The notes below the pieces were generated by a model that searched no databases, was not told where the DNA came from, and was given only the letters and a program-made list of their open reading frames with translations. From NCBI GenBank assembly GCA_948099385.1, contig CANUEZ040000105.1:434001-498000 (forward strand): a stretch of DNA of 64,000 nucleotides, given 5' to 3'. This document shows positions 1 to 11,439 of the stretch, piece after piece; the first letter of the stretch is position 1; the number at the start of each line of letters is the position of its first letter. This DNA comes from Fasciola hepatica. Its lineage: Eukaryota > Platyhelminthes > Trematoda > Plagiorchiida > Fasciolidae. The position numbers were made by a program, and so were the translations under genes.

Positions 1-185
1 TCCTTTCCAAAGTTTTGGCGTGAAAAAATACTGGCTGCAATTGAATCAAATTATGTTTTGAGTCACAGTCATCCATATTTGGTCTGAAATCATAAATGTT
101 GATTAAGTGCGTTCGTGCGAGTAGCAAAGATTTGAAATCCAGTGAAATGGAGTAGAAATTTCATGGATTTGACGACGATAGTTAC

Positions 186-420
186 CTGTCACGTGAATGA
201 AATGCTCAGGATTTATATCCATGGCATTCATCCATTTGTGAATCTCATGGTTGACTTTTTGAATCTCATGATCCAAACATGCCTTGTCCACATTTGAATC
301 CGATCTTCTGGCAGCAAAGAACATGTGAAACTTGCCATTTCTCCTGTATGTTAAATCATCTTCACATCGCAAATAAACTCTTCGTAATGGATTACTCATG
401 TAAAAACCAACTAACAAAAT
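186..420 (-). CDS. Gene copy 1, exon E6
   Basis: 235 nt with donor CAG|GTAACT and an acceptor ending GAAG. The frame is open and keeps NGKFHMFFA and CLDHE. It differs from copy 2 at 26 of 78 residues, with only two purely silent codon changes, counted by eye. Confidence 0.62.
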
Positions 421-3222
421 CTTCAAGAAGAGAGACTTGGAGGTTAGTTTGTAATTTCCAGTGGGTTATAATTTATTCAATTTTACCTACGAATAGCAAT
501 CACTTACGAATTCACAAGCCGAGACCTCTTCATTATTCAAAGTGGCGTTCAGCAAACGTCCCATATTTTGCACTGGTGTTTCACTGCCTAATTCACTTGA
601 AATATCGACCTCAAAGTCTACAACGGGAATCACATGGGTTAAAAAATTTAATGAGTTTCACCGTGATTAGTCTACTCCAATATAAATTGTAAGCAGCCAG
701 ACAACATGGCTGGTGGGTACATTATACTGTGAAAAGCTTGTTGGAGCTTACCAATTATGCTCCAATCATTATCTAGTGTGAAATACAAAGAAGGATTTAT
801 TGAGAAGAATACGTCATTGAAGTTCTCAAAGTTGGTTCATCAAACAAAGAATAAGGTGTGACGGAAATAATCTTACACTCAGTAGGCGCACCGGATGTTT
901 TGTATATGAATTGAATGTAAACAAGTGCACATAATATCTCGTGGGTTAAAAAATGTAATGAGTTTCACCGTGATTAGTCTACTTCAATATGAATCGTGAG
1001 CAGTCAGATAACACATGTAAAAGCTATTCATAAAGTATCATTTCCTTCAATATCCTTTTGAATGCATTCTGATAAGTACACTTCATACTGTGAAAAGCTT
1101 TTTGGGGCTTACCAATTATGTCCCAATCATTGTCTAGTGTGAAATACAAAGAAGGATTCAAGACGGAATACGTCATTGAAGTTCTCAAAGTTGGTTCATC
1201 AAATGAAGAATAACGTGTGACGGGAATAATCATACACTCACAAGTTAGACTGGATGTTTTGTATATAAAATGAATGTAAACAAGTGCACATAATATCTCG
1301 CTTATATACATGCTGTTCCAACGTTGATCAACGACGAATATAGAAAGGTGTCTACACAGCTGCTTTATATGTGGCGAAATATGTGCCCACGCAGACACAG
1401 TATCGATCACTGTGTATGTGTGGCGATCGATGGGCGAAATGATTTTAGCTAACATCGTTGTGTGCTTTTTGAACGAATCAAGTATGTTGAATGGTCAGCT
1501 GAATTCACCATACTGTATCCACGGATAATTTGTTGGTGATCATTTGGTTTCGAGTACAAATGTGATCAGACGATTTCTGACAGTGCACTAGGAATAAAAG
1601 CACAGTTGTTAGGCAGTGCCTAACTAAATTTATTTCTCACAATTTTATTCATTCCGAAGAAGAATCTGCCGACCCAATATTGAAAGTGCAGTTATCAAGT
1701 GAGGTTTGGATTTAGAATATTCGTCTCGCGGACAACTAACTATATGCTGTTCATGAGATATACATATATATACATCACACTACACATGGATTCAGATATG
1801 GTGCCATCATGAACAACAAAGAAAAAGCGGTACATTCAAATTGAGCGTGTTGATATCTCAAAAGAAGACCTCTTTAAAAAGTTGTTGTCAGCAGCAAGAA
1901 AATCGAAATGCCCAGTGTAGCACCACACCACTCAGATGATATTACTCAAGGTTTCTCAAAAACGTGAAGCTTCTTGGCCCGATTGTTTCAACCAAGAAAT
2001 TGCGTTTTTCATTTTTGTAAATATTAACCGGAAAGCAGAACATTTTGTTTCTCACTGCACTCACTCCCATCGACCAAATAGATTGTGACGCACTCGTACG
2101 GCTTAGCAATACCCAATAGAAGCTGAAGAAACAATCCCATTCATCGCGTGCACCAACAGCTTTGAGCAATTAAACCACAAAAGGAAATAATTTTCTTTAA
2201 TTTTCTGCTGACACTGTCAAATGTGACCCCAGGAACCAAGCCGTCTTTCCACTGGAATTGCCATCTGATTCTGTTTCAACGCAAAGGAAAACTGTCAGAA
2301 ACTGATCACGCATTCTAAATCCAACTGTTACTTTGAAAAAAGAAACAGATTTAAATTTTATTCATTCCGAAGAAGAATCTGCCGACCCTATATTGAAAGT
2401 GCAGTTATCAAGCGAGGTTTAGATTTAGAATATTCGTCTCGGGGACAACTCACTATATGCTGTTCATGAGATATACATATATATACATCACATTGCACAT
2501 GGATTCAGATATGGTGTCATCATGAACAACAAAGAAAAAAACGGTACATTCAAATTTAGTGTGCTTATGTTTCAACTGAAGACCTTTTTAAAAAGTTGTT
2601 CTCAGAGAGAAAAACCAAAATGCCCGGCGTAACACCACACCACTCAGATGAAATTACCAAGCTTTTCTCGAAAACGTGAAGCTTCTTGGCCCGATTGTTT
2701 CCATTAGGAAATCGTGTTTTTTTCTTTTTCGTAAATACCAACCGGATAACAGAACATTTTGTTTCTCACTGCACGCACTCCCATCGACCAAATAGATTGT
2801 GACGACTGAGCAATACCCAATGGAAGCTGAAGAAATAATCCCACTCATCGCATTCACCAACATTTTTGAGCAAGTAAACCACAAAAGGAAAATGTTTCTT
2901 GAATTTTCTGCTAACATTGTCAAATATGTTCCAAGCAACCGAGCTGTGTTTCCACGGGAATTGCCATCTGACTCTGTTTCGACATGTATTTCAAATGCAA
3001 CGGATTTAAATGAGGAAGTAATCACGAAATACTACCGAATTCCTCCGGTATTGCCAGGGATTCAAAGGTCTAGAAATGAAATTACAAAGGTCAGCTTGCG
3101 GTACTTCCCGAAGAATTCTGGCTGATATCTTGTTGACTGTTTCTCTTCCCTTCACAAAACTACCGATCCCAATAACCCATGATTCGTAACATCGTGGAAT
3201 CGCGCAATATTCATTGGTTATT
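186..3222 (-). CDS. Unrecognised multi-exon gene, copy 1 (exons E1-E6; 3' end outside window)
   Basis: This is the most diverged copy. Visible exons are E1 3036-3222, E2 2065-2101, E3 1236-1409, two micro-exon E4 copies (1113-1133 and 752-772), E5 508-617 and E6 186-420. E7 to E9 lie left of the window. All lengths equal those of copies 2 and 3, and the frames are open. Two local tandem duplications have reshaped it. One of about 306 bp doubled the micro-exon, and one of about 712 bp (units from 1641 and 2353) created a second, broken E2. Signs of decay: the E3 donor is GTATGA rather than GTAAGA, and the E2 acceptor is AAG rather than CAG. It may be a pseudogene or may splice differently. Confidence 0.55.
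508..617 (-). CDS. Gene copy 1, exon E5
   Basis: 110 nt with acceptor TTGTAG and donor GTAAGTG. The N-A-T sequon is conserved. Confidence 0.65.
752..772 (-). CDS. Gene copy 1, micro-exon E4 (first of two)
   Basis: 21 nt between CACTAG and GTAAGC. The sequence matches copies 2 and 3. Confidence 0.5.
1113..1133 (-). CDS. Gene copy 1, micro-exon E4 (second, diverged)
   Basis: 21 nt between CACTAG and GTAAGC. It encodes N-D-W-D-I-I in place of N-D-W-S-I-I. It arose with the local duplication at about 635-1303. Confidence 0.48.
1236..1409 (-). CDS. Gene copy 1, predicted exon E3
   Basis: 174 nt open frame with acceptor ACACAG. The donor is changed to GTATGA, so use of this exon is doubtful. Confidence 0.42.
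1641..3060. repeat. Local tandem duplication in copy 1 (about 712 bp units)
   Basis: The stretch ATTTTATTCATTCCGAAG occurs at about 1644 and again at about 2355, and the following sequence matches for about 700 bp. Copies 2 and 3 have one unit. The first unit is closer to copies 2 and 3. The second has lost 10 bp inside exon E2, so that exon copy is broken. Confidence 0.75.
3036..3222 (-). CDS. Gene copy 1, predicted exon E1
   Basis: 187 nt with an acceptor ending TTTATCAG and donor GTAGTA. The frame is shared with copies 2 and 3 (AIPRCY, PQADLCNF, NPWQYRRNS), with about 17 residue changes and 5 silent changes against copy 2. Confidence 0.45.
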
Positions 3223-4545
3223 CTGATAAAGAAAGCGATAGGAGCCCAAAAGACTGCATTGCTCAATTAATCGAGCTTAGAAATTTTCACCCGCAAGCTA
3301 AAACCCTTTACCGAGGAAAATTTTCAGTCTTCTCTGAAATGATCAAAATATAGCATGAACAAAACAGTAACAAATTACCGGACTAAAGTAATGACATCAC
3401 GTGTCAACCGGTCATGCAACTGACCACTACCGTTATATGGATATATCTACAAAGAACAAGTATATGAAGTACTTTGGACAGGTAACTCAAAAAAACGTTA
3501 TCTGGATGACTGTCGTGTCCATGTATGGGGTGGGTTTTGCCTCATTGAACTGACACGTGAGTGGGGTGGAACGGATTCAGACGGTACCTCCAATCACTCT
3601 GCATAAGTGCAAGTCGGATATGATAACATGAAAAGATCCGTGTGAGGATAGGCAAAATAACAAGCATGAGACACATGATCAGCGTCCAGAATTTGAATTG
3701 CATTTCTGTTGCGTAACTACGACGGCTGGGTTATGTACACTGCTTATGTATCCTACCACAGATATTTCGGAAGTAATGTTGTCGCTAGCTGGTTACATCG
3801 GGGTTTTATTGGAGAAGTACGTGACCGATAAAGAAAGGAATTACCTCACCACATCATCCAGTTCATCTATGTGCACTAGTTTCAGTTAATCAGACTTGGT
3901 TCGTCCTTGCTTGTTCTTCTGCTGTCTCTGGAACCTCTCTGCAACAGCTGGGAGACGGTGAATAAATGAACGCAGCGGTCAGGACGGGAATCCCTTTAAG
4001 GATATGAAGACACAAGCACAAAACTAGTTTATATATATATATATATATATGTTAGGCTATAAGGCCAGTGTTGCAAAAGTATGCACATTCTCAAATAGGT
4101 CAGGTGTGATAACTAGTCAGACGAGAGTAAGTCACGGCCTGCCATAAAATAAACCGGCTGTGGGAAAATTTGAATATCTTACTTCGGAGGTGGTAAGCGA
4201 ATGATCAGAGACCCTGGACTAGTATTGGTCAGCCAATAAATGATAGGGAGAATAATGAGTGTAAAAGTGAGTGAGTTCACGCAACTTCAAGCGCAAGAAT
4301 TTTGGATCCAGGCAAACGTTCTTTCTTGCATGATGGAGGCTAGATATGTGAATGCAATGTAGCCATTAAAAACAGGAATCTGTGCAATCTATTAAAGCGG
4401 TAAAATGAAGGAAATTGCGGTTTGCGGTAGATTTGTAGGTATGAATTGAGGAAGGAATGCATACAGGATGTATTATAGGCACGAGGAGTCAGAATCTTCT
4501 ATAATGCAAGATCTACTTACATTTTTCACATTCAGCAGTTCAAAC
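3223..4545. other. Non-coding stretch upstream of gene copy 1
   Basis: No supported gene. About 140 bp (3250-3390) and 408 bp (3650-4058) occur only in copy 1. An (AT)n run of about 21 bp lies at 4030-4050. Confidence 0.5.
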
Positions 4546-4630
4546 CCCAACTGGAATCGAACCAATGACACTCTGATTACGAGGAGAATGTTCAAACACA
4601 CAAGCCCAACCGTCCACACCACGGAAGCCC
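4546..4630 (-). repeat. tRNA-derived remnant (SINE-like or tRNA pseudogene)
   Basis: The minus strand contains an exact RNA polymerase III B box, GGTTCGATTCC (4553-4563), about 50 nt downstream of a degenerate A-box-like stretch (TGGTGTGGACGG). A CTCGTAATCAGAG stretch resembles an anticodon arm, but the stem pairs poorly, so it is not a working tRNA. Copy 2 has a diverged version at 27208-27292, and copy 3 lost it in a 309-bp deletion. Confidence 0.4.
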
Positions 4631-4639
4631 AATTTGTGG

Positions 4640-5920
4640 AGCACCTACCCGGTGAGCAGACTGTCGTCGGTTCGGTTCGCTGGACTGTTGATTGTGAAAA
4701 ATGCAAGTGGATATTTCACTTCGCAATCAAAATAAACTGGGAAATTAGGAACTTTATATAAATTGTCCGTAGATGTGGAAAAGAGTGTATATTTGTTGCA
4801 AAACTGAGTGATGAAACTAGAGCCGGTTTGGGTTTTAGAAAACAAGACAACTTTCATTTAGTTCCAAGATTACGAAGGCTGCTTGAAAAAAGGTTTTGCA
4901 TGGCAACCAGAGCTTCGATATACAATTTTCCACGGACTGTCTCGTGTTACTTTCAATAAATCTCCTCATTTAACCACTGAGTTAGATTTGTTATGAGCAG
5001 TGCCTATGGAATAATGGAAACTCGGAAGCAGGACACAACAAACATTAAAAAAAACGAAATTTTTCTTTAACTTTTAAAAGGATAGTATCGAATTCCGAGA
5101 TTCTGACCGACTAGACGTGTAGAAATATGGGCAAAAACGAGTTCGGTCTTATATCCTTCTAGATTGAATTCTGTTGAACATGATTAGATGTGCCGTAAAC
5201 CCGGCGCCATTTTGCTCTATGCAATCGACATGACAGCGATTATGAGGAGTTACTCATTCACTGGTTCAATCGTATTTATAAGGACCGTGTACTGTTGAGA
5301 TTTCAAACAGAGACACTGCGTTTGTAATGGACACAATGTTTACCCTTGAATATAGAGCACAAACTGTATTTGGGCTACCCATTTGTTCCAGCAATATTCC
5401 CAAAGTAAACCAGTACGAGTACTCAAGTCAATGCAAGTCAACGGATAATTTCATGTGTTTAGTAGCCGGTGAGCAATAACTCATAACGGGAAATGAGAGA
5501 CAATCAGGCGGATGATTACACTTCGGCTGGCAAACAAGATGAACATCGAACTGATTGTTTGAAAATTGAAGTAAAACTCCTAATGGTCCTCCACATTCTC
5601 AGATCAAGAACAGGATTGAGGATTGCTTAGGACTGCAACAGACCGAACCTCCGTGTACTTAGTCCAACGATGACTTCAGATTGGCGACCAGAGAATGTGC
5701 AACACCTTGTTGGTTATCATAGGAAATTTATTTATGCTGAAAGAGCTCAATTCTGTTAGCGCAAATCTCAATAACATTGGAGGACATTTCCATGAAATTC
5801 GGTGTTCTTGGGGAGATGTGACAGTCGGGTCAATTAAAAAATGTCACTAAATTTATTGTAAGAGCTGGATTTCCGGCGGAAGGTTCATCAATAGTTACGA
5901 AGTGGAATATATTCATTTAC
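4640..5920. other. Non-coding stretch in copy 1
   Basis: Shared with copies 2 and 3 and possibly intronic or upstream of the gene. No ORF with a recognisable product. One candidate short exon follows at 5921-5990. Confidence 0.4.
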
Positions 5921-5990
5921 CATTTTATAATTAGAAAACAAGAACGAGATACTTTATTCAAGCAGTGGTAACAAAAGACTAATAAATACA
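5921..5990 (-). CDS. Candidate 70-nt exon, copy 1
   Basis: The minus strand has a very good acceptor (TTCTCTCTCGTAG) and donor (GTAAATG). One frame is open in all three copies and encodes a hydrophobic, cysteine-containing stretch. Direct joining to exon E1 would create TGA, so any link to the gene needs an intervening exon. Confidence 0.28.
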
Positions 5991-6114
5991 CTACGAGAGA
6001 GAATTTTCTCATTTCATCCTTAATTGGCAATGGATGGTGGACGTTTGTCACAAAATGGGATGGGGCATACAAACAACGGTTGAACTTCTATGGGTAGAAC
6101 AACTTGATTCCTGA

Positions 6115-8465
6115 CGTACTGCATGACGTGCGTACACCAGAGGTGAAATGCTTCTGCAGCGGACAAGTCGTTTCCGACATTATAACAGTACAAATTTTGC
6201 TATACGATGAAAGTTTCATCACATTATAGGAACGAATTAAGTTTAGGCGTCAGATGATAGTGGATGGTGATATAGCATTTCATAAAACGACTAGAGCATA
6301 TATTCGAAAACCGGAAAATATGAATGGGAGTGATGAAGGCGATATGGCATCAGTGAAATAGTCTCGAAACTGATAAACGTAGTGAAGGTTTGTTTCCATC
6401 GGGAAACATTTTACCAGTGTGATTTAACCATCATGGTTGAATGCCGAACCATAGGTTCAAAGGACTTCCTTTGCACTCAAGTGTCGACAAGATGGAAGCC
6501 AGTGAATATGCTAAAGAGTCTTTGATGGGACGTTTGTTTTATCGTCAAACTGGTAATCGTGGTGAATAGCAATAGAGGAATTAGTGTGAAATAAATGGAT
6601 TATGTAATAGTTCAGGAATAGAATAGAGGCATGGATCTCGGCTAAATTCTCAGCTTTCCGTTTTGAGGAGAACAGTGACACTTATTGGTCCTTGGCGGTC
6701 AACCATCTCGTTTCGTTCAGTGCGTGTGTCAAAATCCACAAGAGGTTCAGCTTAAGACATGACATTCCTCGAAGACGGTGTGTCGATGTTCGTCAGGCCT
6801 CAGCGTTCTCGTAGTCCTGAGTCCATTCGGATCGTACACCAGTATTTTGTTGTAGTGCTTAGGGCTGGTGTTATGGCTTTCAAATTGACGGTCTCGTTCA
6901 CAAGTAGCAAACTGAGCCTCGCACTCTCCCTCGTAGAGATATTCACAATGAAGTTGAACACTGATTAGTTGGGCATTACAACATCAAGGTAATCAAAATC
7001 ACCAGTGAAGATTACAAATGAGGTCATAAAAGATAGCTTTTGTCCGATTAGATGGGTTTGAGTTCGGGAATCATTCTAAAAGATGGAGTGGGCAAATGTG
7101 AGCCCCGGGGTAAGTTTGAAGAATTATGTTTGGGAGAAAAACTGGTGAACAAGGTCCTTTTTCAGTTTTTTTTGCTTCGATGATTACATCAAGATATATA
7201 GTGGCAAGGTGAGCGATTTGACAAATTTTGCAAACAGTGGAAATGCTAGGGAATAGTGGTGATGAAACACCCTGATGCTTGATGAACAATTTTGTGGTGT
7301 AGAGAAATGCCCAAGAATCACTGGGAACCAGCTCGTTTGCCGACTTGTGTTCCTAAAGTGTGTTCAACGGAAATAATGGTAAAATCGGAACATTATTATT
7401 AGTGAAATGAATCATTTGTCAAATACGTTGTGAAAACGAAATCCACTAGAATGATTGTGGGTTTAAGATGGCAAAGATGTTCGAGTGCGGAAAGATTCTC
7501 ATGGTAAAGATATGCTTGAACAATAGTAAGGCAACCAGTCAAGTATCAGACGTGATTGGACGGATAATCTAACCGACATCAAGCGGCTCAAAGTATATCG
7601 GTTCGATTAGGAACATAATCTTTCTTTCAATTTGATCGTATAGGAAAACAAAGTGGAATAAACTCGTTAAACATGACATCAAACACATTCATACTTTCAC
7701 ACGACACTAAGAGAAATGCAAGTCATCATCATTATTGATTGATGATGAGGAAGTTCTTTTTGTGCCTCACTTACTACCGGTACTTGTTTGCTCACCGAAC
7801 ATGTTCAGCACTGTTTCCACTGTGGCGCTGATCAAATGACCTTTATGATAAACTTTTGGATACTACGATTTCCGTCCACGTGTGGAACACTTTACGTTGA
7901 AGAAAAACGAGGCATAGATCAGGTAGTTTCAAGTTCGTTCCCTTCCGAACCAACCAGGGCGAGTCAGTCAGAAACAGAAAATGCATCTTGAAGCATCTGC
8001 GGGATTGAGACACTCAACTCCATCGGTTCTAATGTACAAGTGATGGCATACGGATGTGCTGCTCCTAATTGTTGGTAGAGAGACCAGGAACTTTCAGCTG
8101 AACTAGACGTGTTTCAAAGTTTATAACTGCTAGTGGAATTACCGAAATGAATAAGTAATTTCTAGGAGCTAGGAAAATATACAGATTTTGATTGAGTTCA
8201 TTGTTTTCGTTCTTATTGGGGTCAAATCGCCACAATCGCAACGTCATTCTTGGTATGACACCAGTCCATCATATAAATCCGTCGTTATGCAAGTGCGATC
8301 AGAACGAGTAGCCCAGGAGAAATAAGGAAAATATGAATAGTCAAGAAAACCTTTCACAATTTATTAACCGATTTCAGCAATTACTTTTGCTGAATCGAGA
8401 CACTCCCAGATTTTGTTGACCGTGCGCTGCGAAACTCGACTAATTAACTCATTTTGTTCTCACAT
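6115..8465. other. 2.35-kb block present only in copy 1
   Basis: Copies 2 and 3 jump across this segment (at 28680 and about 58735). ORFs inside are at most about 72 residues and I recognise none. No terminal repeats or target-site duplication are visible. It may be an insertion in copy 1 or a shared deletion in copies 2 and 3. Confidence 0.6.
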
Positions 8466-10700
8466 CTGAATTCAGCTTCCAATCAGAATGACTATTTCTT
8501 CTAATGTGCACTCATGATAGTGAATAAATGGCCAAGATGTTGTTTTTTGATCTTTCAGTGTAGATTCAATTCCTCCGCGGTGATCTGTTCAATGTCAACA
8601 GCTCAGTAGTGGACCGATTGCTTTGTCAGAACGCTATTTGGGTTACCATTCCCCTCTGCAACTCAGTGGTGCGCTTTGCACATGAGCCACTTCGTTGTAT
8701 GTGCTGCAAAGTCATGTGGAATAAAAGTCTTTTTATCGGCAAACTCGTACAAGTTAAAGTTTTCCTAATCGTCTATTGCTACTGTTCTGCTGAGTTCATA
8801 TTGAACCCGTTCAAGTCAATCCACTCTTGACGCGTTCCTTGTCACCATTTCATATTGACGATCACGAGGACAAAACTTCGATAAACACAATGATGCTGAA
8901 AATTCAATCATGCAAGACACCAAGTTAAACTTGGAATACTTTCCGTAACTTTGGCAACGCACATATATTTCAAGCTGGAACTTTAAAATCGACGAAGTCC
9001 TTATTTTTAAGAAATACATTCCTCATAATTAGTCATCATATCGTTATGCGGAATCGACCGTTCCAGTCCACAAGAAATGTGATATTCACAGGTTCTTCGT
9101 GCAGATTTCTTTCTATTTGGATAAGAGCTTTGAATTTACCAAGTGCTTCCATAAAGATTGAGTCTTGTATATATGGTGCTGTGTTTCGGGTGTACAAGAG
9201 TCCGGTGCGTCAAACGTACAGAATTGTAGTGTTAGGGAAGAATGTATCAATAGAAATCTAACTCCCACATTCACAATGTATTTCTACTTTCTTAGATAAT
9301 GCCTTCGGATATGTGAACACATTATACAGCACGAAAGTGGCTTCGTGTGTCGGAAAACTTTATGATGTGATCGGATTAGTAGCTTGAATTCCAGCGAGAT
9401 CCCACGTTACGCTGCCTACCAGGCCCAACTACAATAACTTACCACGGGATGAATTATACGTGGGCTCAACTCCCTACCCATCTGCGTGCTACACAACACA
9501 TGGGCTTTGCGAGTAAATGGCGTAGTAGTTGAATTTTGAAACAAATTACTCGAAAGCTAGTTAGTGGGCAGTACGTATGACCCTATGTATGTTCCATAGA
9601 TAGATTATGAATACGGTCTCTGTCACACTATCAAGAGGAAATTGTCGTTGATAAAAACTAAACACTGTATACGAATAATTGGTGACTGGGCTGTGAACGC
9701 TTTCAAGGAAAGGGACCAATCTACCCCCAGTTCAGAAGCGACTCAGTTCATTGATTTCCGATACAAATGTACACCAGGATTTCTGAGGCAGCACGTGGTC
9801 GTTGCTGAATACTCGTCCCTGGCTGTGTCATAGACACACAACTTGAGTCTGGTGCTTCCGACTGAACAGTTGGTCGGATAACCTGAGATTAGCATGTGAA
9901 AGTTGAAGTTCACAGTGCAATCCATCAAACGAGAATCTCATCGATCGCACACACTACACACAAATAATTTCGAGATACATGAATATCTAAGGTGTTTTTT
10001 GACCCTAGTTTTGAAACGATATAGATTTTGGGCTTGTTTCTCAGTCACGTGATGTCGTACGTTTTATACGAACATCTTGGATAACTGCTAGTGTTTCATT
10101 ACACTGCCGTCCATCTTACACGGGCGCCTTCGATACTCGTCGTCTTCACACTGTTCAATGCCCCACTCCAACAGTGACGTGTGGCTCACTTCATTGAAAC
10201 TAATATTCATTGACATATATCACAAGTTTGAACGATATTTGTTCTGTTTATCATGCTTCCTGTGCGCCTGTGATCAACATACATCCTTCTCACAATAGAG
10301 GTTTCCTTCCGCTGACCCATAACAGAGCACAACAATTAAGGTATTTTTTCCCACTTCGTGTGATCTGCACACCGCAAATTACGATAGTTTAAAGTTATCA
10401 AAACCGTGTAGGAATAAACGTAAAACCTCCATACAGAGGCCGGGATACGCGTGCGGAATAAAGCTACTGAAGTTTCAGAAGCCAAAAATGGAAAGGAAGA
10501 TTCCCCTTTCTTTTATTCAACCTTTGTTATCTGTCCCCGGATCGGTTTCTTGAAAGAAAAGTCGTTCAATGAGTGCCCAAAAATCACCGATGAAACCGTA
10601 AAGAAGAAAGACCTAGTTATTGGTTAACCATTTGAAGGTGATACGATAAGTGAAGTCCGAAATCGACAAGGGAGAATAGAAATTTAAAATTCCATACAAT
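8466..10700. other. Shared non-coding stretch, copy 1
   Basis: Aligns with 28684-30887 and 58760-60961. Small open frames at 9046-9261 and 9642-9833 recur in the other copies, but they have no recognisable domain and differ in length. I see no supported gene. Confidence 0.45.
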
Positions 10701-11130
10701 TTGATGCCACCACCTTACTTTCTGTTTCCAGGTACTCTTCTGATCCACATTCAAAACAAGGATAAACTGCTGATGCTGACCTCATCAATGGTTCTGTACT
10801 CTTTCAGATGTGTTCGTGACGCATCTTATGTGGGTCAAAAGGCACGACAGCTATCCACTCGGAGCAAAGAGCATCACCAAAGCTGGTTAAGCCAAGGACA
10901 GACAGCATCGATAAACAGCGCAATGTTAGCATACCCTGTTGACACTAGACATCAGGTTAATCCAAACCCGATTTTCTAAGTTATGTATTGTGTTCCCCCA
11001 AGCAAATATGAGGGCGTGGGTTTAAGCACTCTAGAGATGGGTGAAGCAATTGGATTCAGGAAGCTGACCACCGACTTCTGCGCCCTTAAGCGTTTGGTCC
11101 AGACACTTCAACTTCCATGACCTAGGATCG
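10701..11130 (+). mobile_element. Penelope-like element remnant: GIY-YIG endonuclease part, copy 1
   Basis: A 92-residue frame contains LYSFRC, DASYVGQKARQLSTR and KEHHQSWL followed by a spaced TRHQV. This matches the GIY-YIG endonuclease region of Penelope-like retroelements (core Y-x-G, R-x-L, R-x-x-EH-x-x-W). Just downstream, in another frame, MGEAIGFRKL and QTLQLP resemble the usual Penelope C terminus. The GIY triplet is degenerate (ASYVG). No reverse transcriptase lies directly upstream, so this is a 5'-truncated fossil. Confidence 0.68.
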
Positions 11131-11439
11131 ATCGAGTCCGAATGAGTCTGTCGTCCTGTCACGCAGAGAGCGTAAGTTAGGTAAACCAATCAAATGACGA
11201 GGACAAGTGGACTGTTGACAAACCCCTGTCCATAAGTGGTGTTTTTCCATATCTATCCGCACGGATTTTGCCTGATGTCTTCCATGTAATTTGTAAACGT
11301 CTTGAGAACGAGCTACTGAAAACAATAGAAAGTTTATCATAAACTCTTACACGGCCAAAAGTATGAGGGTACAATGATCTCAGTAGATTCACGAACGTCT
11401 AGGACATACTTCTCCAGTGAAGAGCACTGAGTAGCGCTG

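Larger units (their letters stand above)
635..1303. repeat. Local tandem duplication in copy 1 (about 306 and 361 bp units)
   Basis: Unit one runs 635-941 and unit two runs 942-1303, both starting with a GGGTTAAAAAAT-like stretch. Copies 2 and 3 have one unit only. Each unit contains the 21-nt micro-exon; unit two has about 60 extra bases near 1013-1075. Confidence 0.75.

Noticed and set aside
2799..3125. 108-residue plus-strand frame that looks protein-like
   Set aside because: It lies antisense to exons E1 and E2. The frame is broken in copies 2 and 3 by a 10-bp and a 1-bp indel, while the minus-strand exons keep length and splice sites.
8609..8830. 73-residue plus-strand frame, same in copies 1 and 2
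   Set aside because: Copy 3 has an in-frame stop, and the similarity of copies 1 and 2 here is explained by the conversion patch.
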